From NCBI GenBank assembly GCA_009693345.1, contig SHXL01000079.1, positions 1 through 11,533 on the forward strand: a stretch of DNA of 11,533 nt. The letters are read 5' to 3'. Positions 5,901-11,533 of the stretch are shown here, piece by piece (the first letter of the stretch is position 1; each line of letters opens with the position of its first letter). The notes beneath the pieces were generated by a model that had not been told where the DNA came from, did not search any database, and saw nothing but the letters and a program-made list of their open reading frames with translations. The position numbers and the translations under genes are program-made. This DNA comes from Betaproteobacteria bacterium (GTDB lineage: Bacteria; Pseudomonadota; Gammaproteobacteria; Burkholderiales; SG8-39).

Positions 5901-6860
5901 GCCCCGTCCGGTCGCGCCTTCGTCGCGGATCTCGCCGCCTGCCCCCGTCGCCGCGCCGGCAAATGGCGCGATCGCGGTCGGGTGATTATGAGTTTCGCAC
6001 TTGGCTACGTAATAGATCTGCTCTTCCTTCGCACGATACACCCCGTCGGTCCCCGGGAAAAACCTTTTCCCAATGGTCCCTTCAAGAATCGCGGCATTGT
6101 CGGAATAAGCCAGCACGGTTCCCTGCGGGTTCATCGCATGGGTGTGCCGGATCATCGCGAACAGCGACTGTTCCTGCCGCTCGCCATCGACGATCCAGTC
6201 GGCATTGAAGATCTTGTGGCGGCAGTGCTCCGAGTTGGCTTGCGCGAACATGGTCAGTTCGGCGTCGGTCGGGTCGCGGCCGAGCGCGCGGTAGGCATCC
6301 CGCAGGTAAGCGATCTCGTCTTCGCTCAGTGCCAGGCCCAGGCGCGCGTTGGCCTCGTCCAGATCCTGCAGCGGCACGCGGTCAAGAGGTCGCGGCGCTA
6401 GCCGCGAGAAAATCATGTCCGCCTCGTCCAGCGAGCCAAGAACGCTTTCGGTCATTCGATCGTGTATCAATGCGCTGACCCGTTCGCGGTTGATTTTTTC
6501 CTTTGAGGAAACAAAAAACAAAATGCCGCGCTCGATTCTGCGTACGCCGCTGAGCCCGCAGTTGCGCGCAATGTCCGTTGCTTTGGACGACCAGGGTGAA
6601 ATCGTGCCCAGCCGGGGCACGACCAGAAATAGCGCGTCGCGCGCATGTGCTTCCGGGAGCGGTGCGCCGTAGCGCAGCAGGCGTTCCAGCAGGCGCCTGC
6701 CGGCGGCGTCCGGTTCGGCATCCGCCTCGACGAAATGCCAATACTCGGCCGCAATCCCGCGCACGGCGGCATGCGCTTTCTGCAATTCCGGCAACAACTT
6801 GGCACGGCGGAAATCCGACAGCGCGCGCGCGCCGCGGAAGCGGAGAACTATGGACTTCAC
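2943..6860 (-). CDS. purL: Phosphoribosylformylglycinamidine synthase (large, fused type)
   Basis: This 1305-residue enzyme catalyses the fourth step of purine synthesis, converting FGAR, glutamine and ATP to FGAM. It is the single-chain type, near the 1295 residues of the E. coli enzyme. An N-terminal PurS-like part (about 1-150) precedes the linker and the synthetase halves, with SEHCRHK (210-216), CETHNHPTAI (288-297) and the GAATGAGGEIRDEGATGRGA segment (302-321). The glutaminase domain starts near 1053 and has the nucleophile elbow GSCNGCQ (Cys1149) and MPHPER (His1270, Glu1272), so the triad is intact. The start is a GTG overlapping the upstream TGA as GTGA. Several short AT-rich stretches interrupt the otherwise GC-rich codon use. 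The 3' end carries the start of the glutathione-peroxidase gene. Confidence 0.98.
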   Translation of the reverse strand: MKSIVLRFRGARALSDFRRAKLLPELQKAHAAVRGIAAEYWHFVEADAEPDAAGRRLLERLLRYGAPLPEAHARDALFLVVPRLGTISPWSSKATDIARNCGLSGVRRIERGILFFVSSKEKINRERVSALIHDRMTESVLGSLDEADMIFSRLAPRPLDRVPLQDLDEANARLGLALSEDEIAYLRDAYRALGRDPTDAELTMFAQANSEHCRHKIFNADWIVDGERQEQSLFAMIRHTHAMNPQGTVLAYSDNAAILEGTIGKRFFPGTDGVYRAKEEQIYYVAKCETHNHPTAIAPFAGAATGAGGEIRDEGATGRGAKPKAGLVGYSVSNLRIPGMPRPWEENSYGRPGWIVSALQIMLDGPIGAAAFNNEFGRPSLAGYFRTFEQPVGGAQRGYHKPIMLAGGVGNISAAACLKEKFDDKALLIQLGGPGMLIGMGGGAASSMRAGANTEELDFDSVQRGNAEIQRRAQEVIDRCWQLGEGNPVLSIHDVGAGGLSNALPELVHGAGRGARLDLRAIPSEDNGMSPREIWCNEAQERYVLAIAPESLKVFTALCERERCPFAVLGTASSDGKLVVEDLLLEDKPVDIDLAIVLGKPPKMLRDVTRVAPRLGALSLDGIELKEAGYRVLRHPAVADKTFLIAIGDRTVGGLCSRDPFVGPWQVPVADCAVTLLDYDGYAGEAFAIGERAPLALIDGPASGRMAVGEALTNLAAASVAALDRVKLSANWMAAAGSPGEDAALYDTVRAVALELCPALGVSIPVGKDSLSMRTAWREKGAAREVVAPLSLVVTAFAPISDARATLTPRLRTDAGETELLLIDLGGGKNRLGGSIMAQVYSRFGNTAPDVDSAVVLKNFFLAIQELSKENLLLAYHDRSDGGLFAVVCEMAFAGHCGVTVNLDALVFDQWTDDVDGFKRANEEQLAGRIRERALQAMFAEELGAVLQIRAADRTLVMDLLRSFDLGNFSFLIGNINQRDEVVFNRSAMPVLKEKRVDLQRAWSETSYCMQQVRDNPDCAQEEYDRILDTSDPGLSFQLNFEVKNCLVKTKAKPRIAILREQGVNSQVEMAAAFTRAGFEAVDVHMSDVISGRTVLGGFRGMAICGGFSYGDVLGGGQGWAKSILFNARVRGEFEAFFGRGDTFALGSCNGCQMMAALKEIIPGAQHWPVFSGNRSAQFEGRYVMVEVLDSPSILLRGMAGSRMPIATAHGEGRADFLSNLDLEKSLVVMRFVDNQGKQTETYPLNPNGSPAGITGLTTPDGRFTIVMPHPERVFRTVQMSWAPDHAGEDSPWMQMFYNARQWVG

Positions 6861-7711
6861 TTCCTGATCACGGGATCCTGGATCTTGCCCGATAGGTTCA
6901 GCGTCGCGCGCAGTGTCTGGGTCGGCGTCTTCACGTCGGCGACGACCCGTCCCGAGAGCCCGCCGTTGGCGTCGATGTCCAGGCTCGCGCCGGCATTCAT
7001 CGCACCCGCCGTGATCGAGGCATTGGTAATCTTGATCGTGCCTTTGTCGTAAACCGCCTGCCCGGTCAATTCCGAGAAGATGGTCCTGCCGCTGCTCTGG
7101 GCACCGCCGGTCTGCAGCGCCCGCGTCAGGTCGAAGCTGCCGAGCACGCCTTGCTCGATCTTGAATTCGCCTTGTATGCGCCCGCCTTCGAACAGCGCTG
7201 CCGGTTTGGGCCCGCTCATCGAATAGGCGCCGCGTCCCTCCGCCCTGCCCTTCGCCTCCGCCTCCGCCCGCGCCTTGTAGTCGAGTGCCTGCTGCTCCTT
7301 AGCCTTGCGCTCCGCATCTGCACGCGACGCGGCGGCGAGATCCACGGTCGGTGGCTTGGGCGCTGCGGGCGCCGCGGGCGCCGCTTTCGGCGGCAGCTTG
7401 ATGGCCTGCGTGAAATCCATTTCGTCGTCGCCATCGCTGGCCGGCGGCGGTGCCGCCTTGGGCGGCGGCGCCTGAGGTGCGGTTACGCCGGATGACACCT
7501 CGCGGATGTAGCCGTCCTTGTCGAACTGCTGAATCAGCGCAGCGAACTTGTCGGCCGGAATCTTCTCAAACCTGCCCGCGATAGCGCCAAGCGCGGTCTT
7601 GCCGTCGATTTCCTTGAGTACCGCGCGGTCGGCCCGCGACAGGTTGCTGGTCTTGCCGGACGCCTCTTGCACGCCCTTGCCGGTCTTCGAGAATATTGCG
7701 GTCGGATTCAA
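6857..7711 (-). CDS. Protein with helical N-terminal domain and AsmA-like C-terminal domain
   Basis: This 284-residue protein has three parts. Residues 1-75 are a small, mostly helical domain (SRADRAVLKEIDGKTALGAI, then QFDKDGYIREV) that resembles a winged-helix module. Residues 76-165 are a Pro/Ala-rich and then Lys/Glu/Ala-rich linker. Residues 170-281 resemble the C-terminal repeat of AsmA/TamB proteins: GGRIQGEFKIEQGVLGSFDL, GRTIFSELTGQAVYDKGTIK and the closing LSGKIQDP. AsmA domains are normally periplasmic, yet no signal peptide or membrane segment is visible. The start is a TTG without a ribosome binding site; an in-frame TGA 18 bases upstream rules out a longer form. It is the first gene of the purL operon and its TGA overlaps the purL GTG. 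Function is unknown. Confidence 0.75.
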   Translation of the reverse strand: MNPTAIFSKTGKGVQEASGKTSNLSRADRAVLKEIDGKTALGAIAGRFEKIPADKFAALIQQFDKDGYIREVSSGVTAPQAPPPKAAPPPASDGDDEMDFTQAIKLPPKAAPAAPAAPKPPTVDLAAASRADAERKAKEQQALDYKARAEAEAKGRAEGRGAYSMSGPKPAALFEGGRIQGEFKIEQGVLGSFDLTRALQTGGAQSSGRTIFSELTGQAVYDKGTIKITNASITAGAMNAGASLDIDANGGLSGRVVADVKTPTQTLRATLNLSGKIQDPVIRK

Positions 7712-7741
7712 GCGTTTATCAGGGATTCAGGGGGGCCGCGC

Positions 7742-7748
7742 TATTATA
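7742..7748. promoter_or_regulatory. Overlapping back-to-back -10 elements between divergent operons
   Basis: On the - strand, 7748-7743 reads TATAAT, a perfect -10. On the + strand, 7742-7747 reads TATTAT, a five-of-six match over almost the same bases. The - strand start point would fall near 7736, giving a leader of about 25 bases to the TTG at 7711. The + strand start point would fall near 7754-7756, at the GTG of the MFS gene, implying a leaderless message. Neither strand has a good -35 hexamer (the best on the - strand is CTGAGG with a 16-base spacer), so an activator or another sigma factor may be involved. Confidence 0.45.
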
Positions 7749-7755
7749 TCGATAA

Positions 7756-8946
7756 GTGGCGGTTCCTCAGGCTTCAGTTCCGTTTACGCTCCTGCTGGGC
7801 GTCCTGATTGCTCTCACGGCGCTCGGCATGGACATGTTCCTGCCGTCAGTGCCCTTGATCGCGCAATCTTTTGGCGCCGAGCCCGGCGCCGCGCAGCTTG
7901 CCGTCACCACTTACCTGCTGGGCCTTGCCGTCGGCCAGATCAGCTTGGGACCGTTGTCCGATCGATTCGGCCGAAAGCCGGTGCTGCTGGCAGGTGTCGG
8001 CCTGTTCTTCGTTTCCAGCGCGTGCGGGGCGGCGGCAGACTCGGTGCTCGAAGTTGCGCTGCTCCGCTTTGCACAGGGCGCCGGGATGTCGAGTGGCCCA
8101 GTCGTCGCTCGATCGATCGTGCGCGACCTCTATGCGCGCGAACAGGCTGCGCACCTCCTGTCGCGCATGATGGCCGTATTCGGCATCATCCCGGTCGCGG
8201 CCCCGCTGGTCGGCGGCCAGGCGGTCGCGCTTGGCGGCTGGCCGGCGGTATTCCTGGTGTTTTCGGCCATTGCGGTGGCGCTCCTCGCCGCGGTCGGGTT
8301 CGGCCTGCGTGAAACGGCGCCGGCCGAACGCCCTTCGGTCGCGCCCGCCCGCATCGCCGCGAGCTACACGGTGCTGTTCGCCGACGCGCGTTTCCGCGCC
8401 TCGCTCGCCACCATGCTGCTCGCGCAGTTGGGCATCATCGCTTTCGTCTCCAGTTCGTCGCTGGCGATGGTGCAGGCGCTGCACCTGACGCCGACTGCGT
8501 TCAGCCTCCTGTTTGCGGCAGTCATGATCGGTCAGATCACCGGCGGCATCATCGGCAGCCGCATCGTGGTGCGGCTCGGCATTAGCTGCATGGTGCGGCT
8601 GGGAACGGCACTCGCACTCGCCGGCGGCCTGCTGCTCGCCGCGCTGGCGCTCGCCGGCATGTCGCACTGGAGCGCAGTGGTGCTGCCGATGATCCTTTAC
8701 CTGTTCGGATGCTCCTTCATGATTCCCAGCGCGACGGCCGCCGCGCTCTCGCCCTTTCCGCAGATGGCGGGCGCCGCCTCCTCGCTGCTGGGCGCGCTGC
8801 CCTTTGGCCTGGGTGCGGTGGTAAGCGCCGGGCTGGCGGGGGCATTCGACGGCACTACGCGTCCGATGGCATTGGCCGTGGCGGTTTTCAGCATTGCTGC
8901 ATTCCTCGCCGAGAGGTTCTATTTCAGGAAGATTGTTCATGGCTAG
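7756..8946 (+). CDS. Bcr/CflA-type MFS efflux transporter
   Basis: This 396-residue inner-membrane protein has about 12 hydrophobic segments and is a proton-driven exporter of the DHA1 Bcr/CflA group. Helix 1 contains the acidic GMDMFLPSVP segment (Asp26) typical of the group. Motif A, GPLSDRFGRKPVLL (65-78), lies between helices 2 and 3. Helix 5 carries an antiporter-like GIIPVAAPLVGG stretch. The likely substrates are small drugs or metabolites; the sequence does not say which. The start is a GTG with no ribosome binding site, very close to the divergent -10 elements, so the mRNA may be leaderless. The next gene starts 5 bases after its stop, so the two are probably co-transcribed. Confidence 0.9.
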   Translation: MAVPQASVPFTLLLGVLIALTALGMDMFLPSVPLIAQSFGAEPGAAQLAVTTYLLGLAVGQISLGPLSDRFGRKPVLLAGVGLFFVSSACGAAADSVLEVALLRFAQGAGMSSGPVVARSIVRDLYAREQAAHLLSRMMAVFGIIPVAAPLVGGQAVALGGWPAVFLVFSAIAVALLAAVGFGLRETAPAERPSVAPARIAASYTVLFADARFRASLATMLLAQLGIIAFVSSSSLAMVQALHLTPTAFSLLFAAVMIGQITGGIIGSRIVVRLGISCMVRLGTALALAGGLLLAALALAGMSHWSAVVLPMILYLFGCSFMIPSATAAALSPFPQMAGAASSLLGALPFGLGAVVSAGLAGAFDGTTRPMALAVAVFSIAAFLAERFYFRKIVHG

Positions 8947-8951
8947 CTCGC

Positions 8952-10058
8952 GTGGATAGTGTCGAGTGCGTGGTGATCGGCGCCGGGGTGGTCGGCCTGG
9001 CGGTCGCGCGCGCGCTCGCCATTGCCGGCCGCGAAGTGGTGATGCTGGAGGCGGAGGACGCGATCGGCACGCACACCAGCTCGCGCAACTCCGAGGTGAT
9101 CCATGCCGGCATCTACTATCCGAAAGGCTCCCTCAAGGCGCGCAGCTGCATCGCCGGCAGGGTTCGTCTCTACGAGTACTGCGCCACGCATGGCGTGCCG
9201 CACAAGCGCTGCGGAAAATTAATTGTTGCGACTTCGGTTTCACAGAAGGAAGAACTTCTTTCGATAAAAGCAAAAGCCCATGCAAATAACGTCACCGACG
9301 TGGTCGAAATCCCGGCCGCGGAAGCGATGCGCATGGAACCCGCGCTGCACTGCGTCGCCTCATTGCATTCGCCCTCCACCGGGATCATCGACAGCCACGC
9401 GCTGATGCTGGCGTTCCTGGGAGACGCCGAGGCTGCGGGGGCCATGCTGGCGTTGAGAAGCCCGCTTGAAAAAGCCTTTATCTCTGAAAATGGTTTTGAA
9501 TTACAGACCGGGCAAACAAGAGTAAAAACAAGCATTCTCGTCAACAGCGCCGGCTTGCGCGCACCCAGCATCGCGCGCCTAATCGAGGGCTTTCCGCTCG
9601 ACAAGGTTCCGCCGGAGTTCTATGCCAAGGGAAATTACTATTCTCTTGCCGGCCGGCCGCCGTTCTCGCGCCTGATCTACCCGGTGCCCGAACCCGGGGG
9701 CCTGGGCGTGCACGTCACGCTTGACCTCGCCGGCCAGGCCCGTTTCGGACCCGACGTCGAATGGGTCGAGCGCATCGGCCTTCCGGGGGACTATGCGGTC
9801 GACCCACGCCGCGCGGACCGTTTCTACGCCGCGATCCGGCGCTACTGGCCTGGCCTGCCCGAAGGCGCGCTGGCGCCTGGTTACGCTGGTATCCGCCCAA
9901 AAATCTCCGGGCCCAAGGTCGCGGCGGCCGATTTCGTGGTCCAGGGCCCCGCCGAGCACGGCGTGGCGGGACTGGTGAACCTGTTCGGCATCGAGTCGCC
10001 CGGATTGACAGCGTCGCTCGCGTTAGCCGATGATGTGGCCAGGTTACTTCAGACTTAA
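8952..10058 (+). CDS. FAD-dependent oxidoreductase, L-2-hydroxyglutarate oxidase-like
   Basis: This 368-residue DAO-fold flavoenzyme has the dinucleotide motif GAGVVG (10-15) and Glu33 at the end of the second strand for the FAD ribose. SSRNSEVIHAGIYYPKGSLK (43-62), followed by LYEYC and then CGKLIVA, closely parallels the mammalian L-2-hydroxyglutarate dehydrogenase and bacterial LhgO signature. The C-terminal GYAGIRPKISGP segment also fits the family. It is shorter than LhgO (about 420), so a different 2-hydroxy acid may be the substrate; no symbol is assigned. The GTG at 8952 is chosen because it directly precedes the FAD-binding strand; the longer in-frame extension back to 8709 runs through MFS coding sequence. 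A TRAP binding-protein gene follows 15 bases later. Two internal patches are AT-rich. Confidence 0.87.
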   Translation: MDSVECVVIGAGVVGLAVARALAIAGREVVMLEAEDAIGTHTSSRNSEVIHAGIYYPKGSLKARSCIAGRVRLYEYCATHGVPHKRCGKLIVATSVSQKEELLSIKAKAHANNVTDVVEIPAAEAMRMEPALHCVASLHSPSTGIIDSHALMLAFLGDAEAAGAMLALRSPLEKAFISENGFELQTGQTRVKTSILVNSAGLRAPSIARLIEGFPLDKVPPEFYAKGNYYSLAGRPPFSRLIYPVPEPGGLGVHVTLDLAGQARFGPDVEWVERIGLPGDYAVDPRRADRFYAAIRRYWPGLPEGALAPGYAGIRPKISGPKVAAADFVVQGPAEHGVAGLVNLFGIESPGLTASLALADDVARLLQT

Positions 10059-10073
10059 ATCCAAAGGAAAATC

Positions 10074-11045
10074 ATGGAGCTCAAACCCATCCTCGTATTC
10101 ATTGTGGTCCTGGCGTTCGGCGGCACCGCCCAGGCACAAACCAAGTGGGACATGCCCACGCCCTACTCGGACGGCGAGTTCCATACCATCAACGTGCGCC
10201 AGTTCGCCGAGGACGTAAAGAAAGCCTCAGGCGGCCAAGTCGACATCAACGTGCATTCGAACGGTTCACTGATCAAGCATCCGGACATCCTGCGTGCAGT
10301 CTCCACGGGGCAGGTCGCCATGGGAGAGTTCCTGCTCGGCCAGTTCGGCAACGAGGAAGCGGTCTTCAATGCCGATAATGTGCCTTTCCTCGCGGTCGGA
10401 TTCGACAACGCCTTCAAGCTATACCAAGCGCAGAAGTCGATCCTGCAGAAAAAACTCGAAGGCCGTGGCATGCAGCTGCTGTATGCGGTGGCCTGGCCGG
10501 GGCAAGGCTTCTACAGCAAGAACGAACTGAAGAGCATCGAGGACCTGAAGGGCGCCAAGATGCGTACCTACAGCCCGATGACCGCGCGTCTGGTCGAACT
10601 GCTCGGCGCCAGCCCGCTCACCATCCAGGTGCCCGAGGTGCCGCAGGCCTTTGCCACCGGCACCATGACGGCGATGGTCACTTCCTCGGCCACTGGTGCG
10701 TCGACCAAGGCCTGGGAGTTCGTCAAGAATTACTACACCACCAGCGCGTGGCACCCGAAGAACGTCGTGGTGGTGAATAGCCGTGCCTTCCAGGGCCTGA
10801 ACGCCGCGCAAAAGAAGGCGATTACGGATGCCGCGGCCGCCGCGGAAAAACGCGGCTGGGAACTCGGCCGCGCTCGCGAAACGAATGCCAACAAATTGCT
10901 CGCCGACAACGGCATGGCGGTGCACGCGCCTACCCCCGCGATGATGACCGCGCTCGCGAAGATCGGCGAGACCATGTCGGCGGAGTGGCTCAAGTCCGCC
11001 GGCGCCGACGGCGAGGCGATCGTCAAGGCATACCGCGGTAAATAA
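10074..11045 (+). CDS. TRAP transporter solute-binding protein, DctP family
   Basis: This 323-residue periplasmic protein captures a carboxylate for a TRAP transporter. Residues 1-22 are a clear signal peptide ending AQA. The mature chain has the DctP-family organisation: FAEDVKKASGGQVDINV (44-60), GQVAMGEFLLGQF (79-91), and the segment LKGAKMRTYSPM containing Arg164, which matches the conserved arginine that binds the ligand carboxylate. VPEVPQAFATGTMTAM follows (187-201). An AAAGGA ribosome binding site lies about 7 bases before the ATG. It sits between the 2-hydroxy-acid oxidase-like gene and the small permease gene, so a hydroxy- or dicarboxylate ligand is likely but not proven. The stop is one base from the next start. 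Confidence 0.93.
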   Translation: MELKPILVFIVVLAFGGTAQAQTKWDMPTPYSDGEFHTINVRQFAEDVKKASGGQVDINVHSNGSLIKHPDILRAVSTGQVAMGEFLLGQFGNEEAVFNADNVPFLAVGFDNAFKLYQAQKSILQKKLEGRGMQLLYAVAWPGQGFYSKNELKSIEDLKGAKMRTYSPMTARLVELLGASPLTIQVPEVPQAFATGTMTAMVTSSATGASTKAWEFVKNYYTTSAWHPKNVVVVNSRAFQGLNAAQKKAITDAAAAAEKRGWELGRARETNANKLLADNGMAVHAPTPAMMTALAKIGETMSAEWLKSAGADGEAIVKAYRGK

Positions 11046-11046
11046 A

Positions 11047-11533
11047 TTGAGGCGGTTTCTCGACCGCCTCTACTCGGCGAGCGGCGCGCTCGCCGCGATC
11101 TGCCTCGCGGGAATCTGCGCGCTGATGCTGGTGCAGGCGGCGGGCCGCGAGTTCGGGTTGCTGATCCGCGGCGGCGACGACATCACGTCATGGCTGTGCG
11201 CGGCGTCCGCGTTCTTCGCGCTCGGCCACACCTTCCGGCACGGCGAACTGGTGCGCGTCGGGCTCCTCATCGACATGCTGAAGCCTGCGCCGCGCCGCAT
11301 CGCGGAGATCGTGGCGCTATCGGCGACTGCCCTCTTCGTCGCGTACATGGGTTGGGCGGTGACCAAATTCGTCTACGAAAGCTGGCAATTCAAGGAAGTC
11401 GCCCAGGGCCTGATCAAGATTCCGATCTGGATCCCGCAAATGAGCTTCGTGCTCGGCGTGCTCATCTTCCTGATCGCCGTGCTTGATGAGCTGGTCGTCG
11501 TGCTGCAGGGGCAGAAGCCCGCTTACCGGTGCG
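11047..11533 (+). CDS. TRAP transporter small permease (DctQ-like), cut by the window end
   Basis: The 162 visible codons encode a four-helix membrane protein of the DctQ type. Hydrophobic segments lie at about 12-33, 47-62, 86-107 and 128-153. The first helix is followed by QAAGREFG, the counterpart of the family's N-x-x-x-R-Y-x-F region. The loop before helix 2 has paired acidic residues (GGDDITSW), and the GHTFRHGELVRVGLLIDML segment matches the HV-V-D-L part of the family. The start is a TTG one base after the DctP stop, so translational coupling is likely. The large permease (DctM) should follow outside the window. The frame runs open to the last base. Confidence 0.88.
   Translation, partial: MRRFLDRLYSASGALAAICLAGICALMLVQAAGREFGLLIRGGDDITSWLCAASAFFALGHTFRHGELVRVGLLIDMLKPAPRRIAEIVALSATALFVAYMGWAVTKFVYESWQFKEVAQGLIKIPIWIPQMSFVLGVLIFLIAVLDELVVVLQGQKPAYRC

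Noticed and set aside
4266..6401. 711-codon open frame on the + strand antisense to purL
   Set aside because: It is a shadow of purL produced by strong GC third-position bias. The translation is Arg/His/Pro-rich without domains, and purL motifs are intact on the other strand.
7712..7755. Riboswitch or purine-repressor site before the purL operon
   Set aside because: The gap is only 44 bases and shows no PurR-like palindrome or aptamer-like structure.
7846..8940. 364-codon open frame on the - strand antisense to the MFS gene
   Set aside because: The composition is Arg/Gln/Glu/His-rich as expected for an antisense shadow; the + strand encodes a clear 12-helix transporter.
8709..8951. N-terminal extension of the FAD-oxidase frame
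   Set aside because: It overlaps MFS coding sequence with an Arg/Gly-rich translation. The FAD-binding strand begins right after the GTG at 8952.

Overview
The window is high-GC proteobacterial chromosome. Family content and codon use (full-length fused PurL of the large type, Bcr/CflA efflux, DctP/DctQ TRAP components, strong G/C third-position bias) fit a betaproteobacterium best; this is inference, because no rRNA or other phylogenetic marker is present. No RNA genes, CRISPR arrays or insertion sequences were seen.

Region 1 (about 1-906, + strand) looks like the 3' end of an integron gene-cassette array. An open frame entering from the left edge ends at 196. It is followed by an attC-like folded site (206-283), a type II toxin-antitoxin pair (RHH antitoxin 333-563, RelE-like toxin 550-813), and a second attC-like site (817-906) that starts 3 bases after the toxin stop. 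Both sites carry R boxes of the RYYYAAC / GTT type, inner complementary arms, and two unpaired bases on the 5' arm in nearly the same place. The toxin-antitoxin pair would therefore be a mobile cassette of about 623 bp. No integrase gene lies in the window.

Region 2 (975-2057, + strand) holds an orphan ModA-like periplasmic binding protein and, directly abutting, a DUF2283-family protein whose C-terminal tail is encoded by a REP-like hairpin.

Region 3 (7711 down to 2060, - strand) is a tightly overlapping four-gene operon: an unusual protein with an AsmA-like C-terminal domain, purL, a secreted glutathione peroxidase, and a RidA-family protein. Every junction overlaps (GTGA, a 43-base overlap, ATGA), which suggests translational coupling of purine synthesis with peroxide and enamine clean-up genes. 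The operon converges on Region 2 with 2 bases between the stop codons.

Region 4 (7756 to the right edge, + strand) diverges from the purL operon across a 44-base gap with overlapping back-to-back -10 elements. It encodes a Bcr/CflA-type MFS exporter, an L-2-hydroxyglutarate-oxidase-like FAD enzyme, a TRAP solute-binding protein and the start of a TRAP small permease. The last three suggest uptake and oxidation of a 2-hydroxy acid. purL and the FAD-enzyme gene contain short AT-rich patches where synonymous codon choice changes abruptly; I cannot explain these.
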